Translations under genes and position numbers: made by a program
In this document: one piece after another, positions 42,621-53,860 of the stretch
Numbering within the stretch: position 1 is the first letter of the stretch
Layout of the letters: the number at the start of each line of letters is the position of its first letter
Assembly (NCBI RefSeq): GCF_001039355.2
Contig: NW_019773903.1
Coordinates: 258,954 to 320,084 of the forward strand
Reading direction: 5' to 3'
Origin: Lingula anatina
Taxonomy: Eukaryota > Brachiopoda > Lingulata > Lingulida > Lingulidae
DNA length: 61,131 nucleotides
Notes under the pieces: generated by a model
Seen by the model: only the letters and a program-made list of their open reading frames with translations
Database searches by the model: none
Told to the model about the DNA's origin: nothing

Positions 42621-45600
42621 GTAAGTGTTATTCTAAAGTGTGATCAGGCTGATCTTTGAGGTAATGTTAAGGGGATATCCACAGTTCATGTTCTCCAGGA
42701 GTTCAGTGAATAGACTGTTTTTGTTTTGTTTGTACACGTGGCGTTGGAACAATGACAGTTTACACACTACATGTATCGCAGTAAAAAAGTTTATCTGATT
42801 GTGAACGGCGATGTTATAAAAAAGAGAAACATATATTGAACATGATTTTCACTTTGTGAAATGGATAGTCTAACTTTTTTGTTTACTTTTTCATTCTACA
42901 TTCGTGAAAACGCACTTTAAGTAACTTTACAATAATACTACTACTACTAATAATAATAAATAAGAAAGAAATGTTCGAGATCTATCTCTAACACCGCTTT
43001 TTGTCAACTGTGACTTCAAAAGTCATGCTCAGCTGTCACTTTGATTGCATGGTTACTATAGAAAACGATTAACGTAAAATTACTACACTTTTTCAATAAT
43101 TGGACATATATAAACTGTAAAACTACATAATATGAGATCTTACCGTGCCATAATAGTGTACCACAAAGCAAAAGGAAAAAAAAAAAAACAACAACATCAG
43201 AATCAGTTAAAGTATTCAAAACGAATGGCGTTTGCAGTTAAATCCCACATAGTCAATAAAATAGAGAGAGCTTGTGAAACAAGAACCCTTCATGCACATT
43301 CAAAACTCAGAATAAAATAGAGACGGTCATCAAATCACAGTCAAACTCACAGCAATTACATTTAACGCTCTAGGCTACATCGTTCCATTCATCATTTGTT
43401 AATCCCACTTAATTGGAGATTGGTAGAAATCCTCATTAAATGCGTACAATGTACAAAGTCCACGCCTGCAGACTCCAAACAACAAGCATTTTCTAACCAG
43501 TCATGGCGCAGCCGAGTATGGTCAGACCAAAAACACTAATTTCTTTAACATCTTGAATTTTACTTCTTTTTTACCTGATGTCCCATGTAGAGAGAGACAG
43601 CTACTGTAGTCACTTGTTGATACAGGTTCATGTCAATTAAACACAGGTTGATCGTTTTGATAACAATTTTGGATGATATATACAAGTCAGTATTGCCACT
43701 GTTGCAGGAAGGGCAGGCAGCCACAGCGCAGGTGACAAAGACCGTCTTCTTTGACATTGAAATAGGAGGGGAAAAAGCTGGAAGAATAGAGATTGGATTG
43801 TTTGGAGATGTTGTTCCAAAAACTGTGGAAAACTTTGTGCAGCTGGCAACAGGACAAAATGGCTATGGCTACAAAGGAAGCTTATTCCATCGTGTTATCT
43901 CAGATTTTATGATCCAAGGTGAGTTTTTCTTTCTGTGTAAAACATTCAGAATTCTATACAGTAGTTACACAGTTCTTTTTTAAAACACTAAGCTAAAAAA
44001 GGAAGTCTTTGTTACATGAAAGTACAGTTTAATTGGAGAATAGAAGAATGACCATATACTAGTAAATTAATTCTCTTTCAGAAAGAAAACTGTTTTGTCC
44101 TCAGTTCTCTGTTTTATCCATCCTTGCACTTGTCAGATGTATTATGATTTAGTGATTTAGTTTAAATGTGCCATAGCAGACATATAAAATATGACAGTCT
44201 GGAAAATGTTCTAATATGTAAAATATACTTTTAATGTGGACAAATATCAGGAAGAAAATTTGTTTGAATGAAATTCAGAGATGAAAATGAGATATAAGAG
44301 ACCACAGTAAATGCTGCATTTCTGTGTAAAATTTCATTTTCTTTGATGTTGAATTTTATCAGGAATTGTTCACTAGTAGGAAATCTAGGTAGGGATTAAA
44401 ATGCAGACAATGCTTTTAAAAGGAACATTAAGTAACCCAAAATGTTCATCTCCAGAGGGTGCAGTGATGTGATAGTGAGGGAATGCTGAGAGTTCAGAGT
44501 TAAGTGTCATTAAGAAGTGTTAAGATAAACCCATAGAATACAAAGTGGGTGGAAACTATTTAATGTTGTATTTTATATGTACTTACTAGTAATGTGTGGT
44601 GGTGGTTAGTGCATTGAGGCATAGTTTGGATATTATTCACACTTTCTTTTTGTTGAAATGTGTGATAATGGAATGTTTGGCTATATCCCCAGTTTTAAAT
44701 GCTCTTTGAAATGTATGTGGTGACTTCATTCATTCTATGTGTCATCACTGAATTGCTTTCTCCATTTTATTAACTGATGCAGTAAATAATGTAGAGGGAA
44801 TGTTAAAGACAAATTAAAACCACAGAGTGTTTTTCTGAGTATCATGATCAACACTTGGTGTGTGGTTGTCATATGGATTTTGGTTCAGATTATGAAAGGT
44901 TTGAGGGACAAAACAATAATGTCATTTTCTTTTGAATTTAATACAAAATTGAATTTCACGAAGTGTGATAATAGCAACTTTACAAATAAATATTTGCTTT
45001 ACTTAAAAGATCCTTTTACCATACTATAGGAAATTAGTCTAATGATGTGGTAATAACCTCTTCTTGTGGTGTGCAATCAGCTGAGCTGTATCAGATGAAA
45101 CTGACATGATGGACACTGAAATATTAGAGTGCCAAAATGAACTTGTTTTAAAGGTACAATGTACATACAAACCGAGCATCGGAGGAGTGTGGATTCCCAT
45201 TAACACATATAAACCACTTTTACTAGTTTCTTATATGAGTCAAATAAATTCGACGTGTGAAGGGATAAAATGAATAGATCACTCGATCAGCTGTAAAAGA
45301 GCTTTAGACTGCTCCTTTCTTTAGGGTGTATCCAGGAATTTATTGGGGGTGTATTATTTTGGTAAAACCAGGGGCTGACTGAGACGGGGGCTGAGAGGGG
45401 GGCTGAGAGGGGGGCTGAGAGGGGAACTGAGAGGGGGGCTGAGAGGGGGGCTGAGAGGGGGGACTGAGAGGGGGGCTGAGAGGGGGGGGCTGAGAGGGGG
45501 ACTGAGAGGGGGGCTGAGAGAGGGGGCTGAGAGGGGGGACTGAGNNNNNNNNNNNNNNNNNNNNNNNNNGGGGGCTGAGAGGGGGAGGTACTAATGAGGG

Positions 45601-46584
45601 ATAGACCTCTCATGATATTTACATGTCTATATTATGTTACATAAATTTTGAAAAACTTCATTTTCTTTTCAGACAATCTCCATTTCACTGTGTAACACTT
45701 GGGTCTCCGTTATACTTATGATACCATGGCTTTCCAATTTTTGTGAATGTCTGACTTTGTAACAGCTGTTTTTGTCTTTAGCCAGGTAGATACATCTTTA
45801 GACTGAATTTTATGTACACACTGTTGGCATGGTGTCCTGTTATATATTTTGTATTCAATGTAGAACATCAACTCATTGTGTTACACAAACTTGTAGGTGG
45901 AGATTTTGAGAGGGGGGACGGAACAGGAGGCAAGAGTATTTATGGTGACAATTTCCCTGATGAGAACTTTGAGCTGGAGCATTTAGGGCCAGGGTTTGTT
46001 AGTATGGCCAATGCAGGTGAGTAAGTGGTTACTGCACTTAACAAGTACATAGAATGTTATGTTATCATTTTGTGTAAAATATCTTACTTGAGATACTCAG
46101 ATTACTTTACTAAATAGAGGAATAGAAGGAAGGTTGCTTTAATGTAATACAGATCTATATACGAAGTCACCTGGGTATGGACATGAAACCAACAGATGAT
46201 TCCTGTGTCTCTTTTTAAAATTATATGTATACTTGGATTTATTTACAGCATTTTATGTGGTGTAATTTTCTCAAGGGAGAATGTGTTATTGATTTATTTA
46301 CTTATATTTATTGATGACCCAGTTATTATATATTTCTAGGGAAAGATACCAATGGATCTCAGTTCTTTATAACGTGTATAAAAACTGACTGGCTAGATGG
46401 CCGCCATGTTGTTTTTGGCGCAGTGACCAAAGGCATGGATGTGGTACGCAGGATTGAGAAAACAGCCACAGATCGTTATGATAAACCCAAGAAAGATTGC
46501 GTAATTGTTGACAGTGGGTTGACAGATACAGACCCAGAAGTGATGAAAAAAGAGATGAAAGACCTTGTCCTTGAAGAACACTAG
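42570..46584 (+). CDS. Secreted cyclophilin-type peptidyl-prolyl isomerase (PPIB/PPIC class)
   Basis: CDS 42570-42620, 43708-43918, 45897-46016, 46340-46584; phases 0, 1, 1; 208 residues. [17 protein letters not shown] is a signal peptide on its own exon; then a complete cyclophilin fold ([20 protein letters not shown] onward). Catalytic and cyclosporin-site residues are visible: [12 protein letters not shown] (Arg, Phe, Met, Gln), MANAG (Ala), QFFIT (Phe), WLDGRH (Trp, Leu, His). It should catalyse cis-trans isomerisation of Xaa-Pro bonds in the secretory pathway. The C-terminus ([12 protein letters not shown]) is longer than, and unlike, vertebrate PPIB/PPIC and has no KDEL. A second copy of the last two exons follows at 47201-47877. 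Confidence 0.93.
43708..43918 (+). CDS. Cyclophilin exon 2
   Basis: Acceptor actgttgcag ends at 43707, donor GTGAGT at 43919; 70 codons plus one base. Encodes the N-terminal half of the fold through [11 protein letters not shown], with the catalytic Arg. Confidence 0.95.
43921..45896 (+). other. Cyclophilin intron 2
   Basis: AT-rich with no exon seen. It ends in the G-rich minisatellite at 45374-45596 that contains an assembly gap. Confidence 0.8.
45374..45596. repeat. G-rich minisatellite (GGGGGGCTGAGAG) with 25-N gap at 45545-45569
   Basis: About 14-16-bp units with GGGGG runs; the start of the same array reappears at 46871, after the single N at 46870. The Ser/Pro/Leu reading frame across it is an artefact. 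Confidence 0.95.
45897..46016 (+). CDS. Cyclophilin exon 3 (first copy)
   Basis: Acceptor aacttgtag ends at 45896, donor GTGAGT at 46017. Encodes [20 protein letters not shown] through FVSMANA with phase-1 borders that match exons 2 and 4. Confidence 0.95.
46340..46584 (+). CDS. Cyclophilin exon 4 (first copy) with stop
   Basis: Acceptor tatttctag ends at 46339. Encodes [20 protein letters not shown] through [15 protein letters not shown] at 46582-46584. The last codons, stop and following bases are repeated once more in tandem (39-bp unit, about 46565-46642), a change absent from the second copy. Confidence 0.95.
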
Positions 46585-47200
46585 ACTACCCCCCACACCT
46601 GCCTTGTCCTTGAAGAACACTAGACTACCCCCCACACCTGCCTTGGACACCTACACTACAGAGGAATGACTTTGTGAGGGTAATGCTTAGTTGATGTCTT
46701 CTGGTAGGGAAATGTTACATTTGATGCTGGTTTGAAATGAAAGACCATGTGATTTATGAAATAGAGACAGTCTCAGACTAAAATATTATAATTAAAGTGG
46801 TACCAAATCCCTTGCAGGCAGTTTTTGTAAGATTTAAAGAATATCCAAAAGAAAGCCACGACTACTTTANAGGGGGGCTGAGAGGGGTGAGGTACTAATG
46901 AGGGATAGACCTCTCATGATATTTACATGTCTATATTATGTTACATAAATTTTGAAAAACTTCATTTTCTTTTCAGACAATCTCCATTTCACTGTGTAAC
47001 ACTTGGGTTTCCATTATACTTATGATACCATGGCTTTCCAATTTTTGTGAATGTCTGACTTTGTAACAGCTGTTTTTGTCTTTAGCCAGGTAGATACATC
47101 TTTAGACTGAATTTTATGTACACACTGTTGGCATGGTGTCCTGTTATATATTTTGTATTCAATGTAGAACGTCAACTCATTGTGTTACACAAACTTGTAG

Positions 47201-47320
47201 GTGGAGATTTTGAGAGGGGGGACGGTACAGGAGGCAAGAGTATTTATGGTGACAATTTTCCTGATGAGAACTTTGAGCTGGAGCATTTAGGGCCAGGGTT
47301 TGTTAGTATGGCCAATGCAG
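47201..47320 (+). CDS. Cyclophilin exon 3 (second copy)
   Basis: Same acceptor, donor and phases as 45897-46016, with the same protein sequence. Either a duplicate exon or the other haplotype. Confidence 0.75.
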
Positions 47321-47632
47321 GTGAGTTAGTGGTTAGTGCACTTAACAAGTACATAGAATGTTATGTTATCATTTTGTGTAAAATATCTTACTTGAAATAC
47401 TCAGATTACTTTACTAAATAGAGGAATAGAAGGAAGGTTGCTTTAATGTAGTACAGAAGTCACATGGGTATGGACATGAAACCAACAGATGATTCCTGTG
47501 TCTCTTTTTAAAATTATATGTATACTTGGATTTATTTACAGCATTTTATGTGGTGTAATTTTCTCAAGGGAGAATGTGTTATTGATTTATTTACTTGTAT
47601 TTATTGATGACCCAGTTATTATATATTTCTAG

Positions 47633-47877
47633 GGAAAGATACCAATGGATCTCAGTTCTTTATTACGTGTATTAAAACTGACTGGCTAGATGGCCGCCAT
47701 GTTGTTTTTGGTGCAGTGACCAAAGGCATGGATGTGGTACGCAGGATTGAGAAAACAGCCACGGATCGTTATGATAAACCCAAGAAAGATTGCGTCATTG
47801 TTGACAGTGGGTTGACAGATACAGACCCAGAAGTGATGAAAAAAGAGATGAAAGACCTTGTCCTTGAAGAACACTAG
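47633..47877 (+). CDS. Cyclophilin exon 4 (second copy) with stop
   Basis: Same splice site and protein as 46340-46584 with only silent changes seen; TAG at 47875-47877. It would not be reached by a transcript that ends after the first copy unless that copy is skipped. Confidence 0.75.
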
Positions 47878-48129
47878 ACTACTCCCCACACCTGCCTTGG
47901 ACACCTACACTACAGAGGAATGGCTTTGTGAGGGTAATGCTAAGTTGATGTCTTCTGGTTGGGAAATGTTACATTTGATGCTGGTTTGAAATGAAAGACC
48001 ATGTGATTTATGAAATAGAGACAGTCTCAGACTGAAATATTATAATTAAAGTGGTACCAAATCCCTTGAAGGCAGTTTTTGTAAGATTTAAAGAATATCC
48101 ATGAACAGATTTTGATGACCAAACGTAGA

Positions 48130-48550
48130 GTTAGATGCTTTATATACTTTATATCCACTACTGTAAAACAAAAGAAAGCCACGACTACTTTATATACTTT
48201 ATACTCACTACTGTAAAACAAAAGAAAGCCACGACTACTTTATATACTTTATATCCACTACTGTAAAACAAAAGAAAGCCATGACTACTTTATATACTTT
48301 ATATCCACTACTGTAAAACAAAAGAAAGCCATGACTACTTTATATACTTTATACCCACTAATGTAAAACAAAAGAAAGCCACGACTACTTTATATACTTT
48401 ATACCCACTACTGTAAAACAAAAGAAAGCCATGACTACTTTATATACTTTATACCCACTACTGTAAAACAAAAGAAAGCCATGACTACTTTATATACTTT
48501 ATACCCACTACTGTAAAACAAAAGAAATCCACAACTACTTTATACTCATT
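48130..48550. repeat. 50-bp tandem repeat, ~8 copies, in cyclophilin 3'UTR
   Basis: Unit ACGACTACTTTATATACTTT + ATAYYCACTACTGTAAAACAAAAGAAAGCC; period 50 (for example 48181 and 48231). Confidence 0.95.
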
Positions 48551-49260
48551 ATTGTCAGTTGCATGTCTGGTCTGTTCAGTGCCAGTGATGCCACTGACTG
48601 GAGACTGGTGCTGATGCAGTGGAGAGTTTACCTTTTTCTACTAATTTCAAATATTTTCTTAATGTCCTCTTTACACTTTGCTAATACCTTTAGAAGTTTC
48701 ATAAGTCAATGCTGACATGCCCATTAATAGAAGTCATTCAGCTATTTTTAGATTTTCAAATTTTAAATTGAATTACAAGATCTTAACAAAAGTGATTTGT
48801 GCCAAAATAATGATCATGTTTCATCTCCAGCTGTTGTGTAAGGTATTCAGTTTCAGTGGTCCTCCAACAAGATCTGATGTTGTTTTTTTTTTGGTATTAT
48901 GGATGAATTTGTTTTTGGCTGTACATATGTATATAACTACTGTTCTGCATGGTTTGGAGTATCACAAGAAATATGATGTCAGTAGTGTGATGTAACACAG
49001 TGAAGTAATTGTAATAAGAGAATGGTCTATTATTTTATTTTATTAACTGGATCATTGCAGATGTTTGTGAAAATAACAACGCAAATTTCTTTTGATCTTA
49101 TGACAGTGCAGAAACGAATTCCGTGACTAAAATAAAAACTTTGAAATGTGAATGTTCTTTTTTTTGTTCTTGGAGACACTGTGGAAAGAAAAAAAAGAGG
49201 ATTGAAGCTTACTGTTCAGTTCTGTTATCTATAATGTCATCTTTGAGGAAATAAAGATTG
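48551..49260 (+). other. Probable cyclophilin 3'UTR end with poly(A) signals
   Basis: AATAAA at 49131-49136 and 49250-49255. The Rab gene's stop is at 49534 on the other strand, so the two genes converge within about 300 bp. The end is inferred. Confidence 0.55.
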
Positions 49261-49533
49261 AGCCAAGGCAGCTCAAGTGCATGTCAATGTTTATATTGAT
49301 AACTGGAGATGGATAGATATATTTGTTATTATGGATGTCCAGTCATTTCTTGGAATTCAGCATGGCAACAATTGAATACAAACCATTTGGTTTTTACTTA
49401 AATAGAATCATCTAAATAGTTACTACAGGTAACCATTCTGTAAGAAATTTTGTCATAATTGAATATGATTTGTATGGCACAAATTTGATTTGATTTTGTT
49501 CTCCGCATTTAATGCGTCTATGCTGTGTGAGGT

Positions 49534-49691
49534 TTAACAGTAGCACTGGCTTTGGGGTCCTGCGCCTGGTTGATCTGTTAAATCGACTATGGTCCCTTTG
49601 CCAAATAAAGCTCTTGGAATAGTCTGTTTACTTTTGAACTCTGCTAAAAGTTTGGCGGCTATCTTCTCGGCAGCCTCTTTAAAACCCTCAC
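49534..49691 (-). CDS. Rab-like GTPase exon 4 with stop
   Basis: Acceptor gttttccag; encodes GEGFKEAAEKIAAKLLAEFK, then the hypervariable tail ending SQCYC and TAA. CxC is a standard Rab prenylation motif. Confidence 0.92.
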
Positions 49692-50371
49692 CTGGAAAAC
49701 GAAACAACGTCCTAGAAACTAACACAATAGAAAGTGAACTTTGAGACAGTCGTCAGATTGCAATGCAACCTAATTAATGGCAGTTTGATTAATATTCGTT
49801 AAAGCTTGGACATAAAAAATAATATGTCCAAGGTGAAAGTACGTACTTAAACAGGCAAACGCAGACGCGCGTGCATATGCCTCATCGTGTGGACAGTCAT
49901 GTCTTCACTTGCTGGTCCACACACCGTCATAAATACTGAGCTAGCAGGCTGTCTATGCCCTGGCCGATATTGAAGGTCCCTTGGCCTTTCTGTTCATATT
50001 TCTAGAGAGGATGGTTAAATTGGTGGCAGAAACATTTGGCTAATCAAACTGTAGACTTACAAAGACTGCGTCCCATACCTGTTTTTGAGGACAGTCGCAA
50101 TACTAGATCACAGTCATAGACCGCCGCGAAATCTTTGATTGTATCTGACGCCACACTACTATATAGATCCGACTTGTTGCCTATGAGGATCTTCAGGGCT
50201 AAAAATAAGTTTTGTCATGATAAGCACGCTACTATCTCACATTTTACATATTGTAGACACATAATTGTACATGGTATATAATTGAAGATTTACACACAAA
50301 CTTAGTCACACACACACACACACACACATATACCACTCAGTACTAAAGCTATCTACCAGCAGATGAGAAGC

Positions 50372-50410
<39 letters not shown>

Positions 50411-50507
50411 ACTCAGTACTAAAGCTATCTACCAGCAGATGAGAAGCTTACACACACACACACACACACCACTCAGTACTAAAGCTATCTACCAGCAGAT
50501 GAGAAGC

Positions 50508-50541
<34 letters not shown>

Positions 50542-51401
50542 CTCAGTACTAAAGCTATCTACCAGCGGGTGAGAAACTGCCTGCGTCGTCTACCCATTTC
50601 GGCAGATAGTGGAGAGAAGACGGGTTGTCCAGACTGAACATCAAGATCACAGCGTGTGTATTGCGGTAGTAGTTCTGAGTTAAGGTACGGAACCGTTCTA
50701 CTCCGGCTGTGTCCCACACCGCCAACTAAACAGAATAAAATAATTGACCGTTAGCGCTCCAACAAAGTGAAACTTTTAAAAATAAAACTTTTGAGTATCA
50801 CTGTGCAGTGCACCTAGTTTATTCTTTGCGTAAGTGTTTGTGATGTGGGCCACACGGTGGGTTACAGAAAAAGGGGGTATTTGGGTCACACGTTAATACT
50901 GTGTATTGGCTTTCCGTAACAGTTATAAAGTCGACCTATTGCGCACTTTCATATACAAACATACAATAAATCGTGTCACATGATAAAGGTTCTGATCTTT
51001 TACAGGGCTGGTTGGTAACTCTGGGTTTATTTTCGCTCTAGCTCATCAGTTTTCACAAAATATTAGCCAAAAATAGTCATCGTGCAAGATTAACACATTG
51101 CGTACAAACAATGTCTAATGTAAACACGAACCTAGACTCCCCCGAAAGCACACCCCCCCCCCAGCAAACCCCCCCCCTGAACCCCCCCCTGCCCCCCCCC
51201 CCCCCCCCCCCCACGTACCGTGACCCGGTCGCCTTTGATGTTGAACACCCTGGAACAGCTGTCGATGGTGTGTGTACCCTCTGTGACATTGATAAACCTG
51301 TCATTCTTCATACGTAAAAAGAAAGTAGTTTTCCCCACGTTCACTTCGCCTAGAAGGACCACTTTAAACATAGGACCTCGCTGGTTTGCTGCTGACGCCA
51401 T
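49534..51401 (-). CDS. Rab-like small GTPase, complete, divergent (catalytic Gln replaced by Val)
   Basis: CDS 51401-51219, 50725-50563, 50198-50079, 49691-49534; phases 0, 1, 1; 207 residues, a normal Rab length. Motifs: P-loop GEVNVGKTT (18-26); switch I VTEGTHTIDSCSR; switch II WDTAGVERFRTLTQNYYR (Val70 where Rabs have Gln); NKSD (123-126); SSKTG (152-156); C-terminal CYC for double geranylgeranylation. The fold, WDTAG, RFRT and CxC tail say Rab family, acting in vesicle traffic; I cannot assign a subfamily. TIDSCS replaces the usual TIG(V/I)DF, so effector contacts probably differ. Start chosen at the only Met with a full P-loop; upstream 5'UTR exons are unknown. Confidence 0.92.
50079..50198 (-). 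CDS. Rab-like GTPase exon 3 (G4 and G5 motifs)
   Basis: Acceptor tatttttag, donor GTATGG; phases 1 and 1. Encodes LKILIGNKSDL (guanine specificity) through LRLSSKTG. Confidence 0.93.
50310..50560 (-). repeat. Composite (CA)n / exon-boundary minisatellite: three decoy donors
   Basis: Four (CA)n tracts alternate with CCACTCAGTACTAAAGCTAT + CTACCAGCAGATGAGAAGCTTA. On the minus strand three of these repeat the last ~17 bp of exon 2 plus its donor (TTCTCATCTGCTG/GTAGATAG), at 50354, 50431 and 50491; the genuine donor is at 50561-50562. Confidence 0.88.
50563..50725 (-). CDS. Rab-like GTPase exon 2 (switch II)
   Basis: Acceptor tctgtttag, donor GTAGAT; 54 codons plus one base. Encodes LAVWDTAGVERFRTLTQNYY through LPKWVDDAGSFSPA. 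A shorter exon ending at 50581 with a GC donor also keeps frame but would delete six residues of a loop of normal Rab length, so I prefer the GT donor. Confidence 0.9.
51155..51212 (-). repeat. Poly-G/C tract directly after the Rab exon 1 donor
   Basis: Plus strand is C-rich (runs of 8-24 C), so the transcript has multiple long G runs starting a few bases after GTACGTGG. Likely G-quadruplex forming and probably length-variable. Confidence 0.9.
51219..51401 (-). CDS. Rab-like GTPase exon 1 (P-loop, switch I)
   Basis: MASAANQRGPMFKVVLLGEV through FNIKGDRVT, 61 codons, donor GTACGT at 51218-51213 followed at once by long G runs. Phase 0. Confidence 0.9.
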
Positions 51402-52287
51402 TGTTGGTGTTAAAGTCCGGTGTGTTAGCCAACCACTGGTGTCCTCAGTCTACAAGTACTTAGGTGCCGTTGTTAATTATTATTTCTCACTTATCAACTT
51501 ATCGCGCTGATTTTTTTAATATTCCGTCTTCCGCATTCAGGGCAGGTCATGTGGTTATGATATAGATTTAAGAAAACAAGTCGTACTTGTTATAACTGCT
51601 ATGTTACAAGAGCACGGCAGTAACAGCGCTGTTCAACCAGATCACCACATTAACAGGTAACTCAAGAGTCAAACGCTGATATCCGTGTTATTTGCTACTG
51701 TTTCTAGTAATCTGTCCTCTCACGAACGACCGCAAGTTTCTCCCACTAGACCGTGTGAAAGACAATCCATGTAAAACTAGAGTTTCACACACAGAAATAG
51801 TCTAACTTTAATTAACGGATGCCCTCCCTGTATAGTCTTTGTCACTATATAACCGTCTTGATGTAACGCTCTTCTCGTCCCACATCTTATCTGCCACTGA
51901 GTCATGTTCTAAGGACAGCATGGACTGGTAGAGCACGGGACACTTCTTAAAGTGGAAATGATACGGGCCACAAAAAAAGAAAGCAAAACATGAACGTTTT
52001 TTCTTCGCCGCATATAAAAAGTGCGCAGTTAAGTCAACAGCGATGTAGATGTATAAAGGTGTGTTTATGACCCAGGGTTTGCGTTACTTCATGCTGTGGT
52101 GGGGTACTCATACTTCTATGTGGAATAACACAGTGACATGTACACAGCCTGATAATGATATCAGTGAAGAGATATACGTACCATGACCCAGTTAGAACGA
52201 CATCTTTATCTGTGTTTGTCATACTGACAACATTCACGTCACAAAGTATAGGCCCTTCACGCCGTGACGACTGTCACGGTTAATTTG

Positions 52288-52325
<38 letters not shown>

Positions 52326-52357
52326 TAGCATGCTTTATCAACACCATCATTACAATT

Positions 52358-52400
<43 letters not shown>

Positions 52401-53245
52401 AATTTGACTGCAGTCACTGATATAAAACTAAAATCTTTGTAAAAATGTCAAACAACGTTCCATTTTAGAATTTTTACAAGGTGCTAACGAAGAGCTGAGG
52501 AGAGTAAACGTTTTGATTATTTTAATTATTTAAAAAAAATTTTGACCCACAAAGTTTATATCAGCCTCTCTTTCATGAAATGGAGTTAACGTGCTTCATG
52601 ACGCCATACATGGCATCCTTTTCAGTTATCAAGTATGAGCATTTCACAAAATACGAACTGAGTCATGCACGAAGTCTATTATCGGTCTAAAATGTAATTG
52701 CGACAGTTGAGCCACGAGCACAATGGAGCATCTCAACCACCAAACGCCGTGGGAAACAACTGGTGTCAATGCAGCGCCGCATTACGTAATGATAACATGT
52801 ATATCTGACGAAGACTTATAGAATTACATATCAATAATCAGCATTTAGCTAACAGGCAGGCTGGTTAACCACTTCCCAAGATATATTGATTTAAGCTGGA
52901 GATACCTTATGAAAAAGTCATCGCGACTAATTGAGATGTTGGATCTTTTCTCGTATTCCTTGCGTCCGAACGTGAGCCGTTTATACCATTCTCGTTACCA
53001 ATAACTAGCTGTCTATCTGAGCAGATTGCAGGACAGCTAACTCTACGTTACCAATAACTAGCTGTCTATCTGAGCAGGCTGCAGGACTGCTAACTCTCAC
53101 CTGTGAACTGATAAGTGTCAGCAACTATGTATATGTACCTGGTCGACAACAACGGAGATTGAAGGCGTCCCAGTTGACTAAACCAAGGAGTGGTATAGCT
53201 CCTTGACTAAACATACACAACAATAGGTTGAAAAGTTCTTCCCCT
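51402..53245. other. Upstream region of the Rab-like gene
   Basis: No coding exon recognised. Contains (AAT)n microsatellites at 52289-52326 and 52358-52399, a short perfect hairpin CCGTGACGACTGTCACGG at 52262-52279, and a ~53-bp direct duplication near 52990-53095 (ACCAATAACTAGCTGTCTAT). The promoter is presumably near 51.4-51.9 kb but no clear core element is visible. Confidence 0.5.
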
Positions 53246-53603
53246 AGCAAGTGTCTCCACTCAGCCACACACGAAATAACTCAGCAAGTGTCTCCCCTCA
53301 GCCACACACGAAATAACTCAGCAAGTGTCTCCCCTCAGCCACACACGAAATAACTCAGCAAGTGTCTCCCCTCAGCCACACACGAAATAACTCAGCAAGT
53401 TTCTCCCCTCAGCCACACACGAAATAACTCAGCAAGTTTCTACCCTCAGCCACACACGAAATAACTCAGCAAGTGTCTCCCCTCGGCCACACATGAAATA
53501 ACTCAGCAAGTTTCTACCCTCGGCCACACACGAAATAACTCAGCAAGTGTCTACCCTCAGCCACACACGAAATAACTCAGCAAGTTTCTACCCTCGGCCA
53601 CAC
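53246..53603. repeat. 37-bp tandem repeat, 10 copies
   Basis: Unit AGCAAGTGTCTCCCCTCAGC + CACACACGAAATAACTC; starts at 53246 + 37n to 53579. Followed at 53604-53670 by three GGAGGGTATGGAAAAGACG-type units. Confidence 0.97.
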
Positions 53604-53860
53604 GGAGGGTATGGAAAAGACGTCTCCAAAGGAGGGTATGGAAAATACGGGAGGGTATGGAAAAGACGCCAGTTGCGCTGTGACGTAAGTGGCATCATCG
53701 GTTAAGATATAAACTGTGAATTATTGGCTCGAAATAGTACTGATTGCGATTTTGATATGTTTCACAAAGAGCTTCATGTCAAAATAACCAGTTCTTTCAT
53801 TTGCCATTGATTAGAATTTTTAATTTGTCGAGCGTGATTTCTAGTTAACGGTCCGATGGT

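Larger units (their letters stand above)
46870..48180 (+). repeat. Second copy of the 45570-46868 block, joined by a single N
   Basis: Direct, roughly 98% identical copy of intron 2 end, exon 3, intron 3, exon 4 and early 3'UTR. Differences are single substitutions, one ~12-bp deletion in the intron and the absent 39-bp stop duplication. The N at 46870 marks the join. Confidence 0.93.

Noticed and set aside
45287-45613. Ser/Pro/Leu repeat protein
   Set aside because: Translation of the G-rich minisatellite and gap within the cyclophilin intron.
50563-50599. GC-AG intron after Rab exon 2
   Set aside because: A GT donor 18 bp further keeps the frame and restores a loop of normal Rab length.
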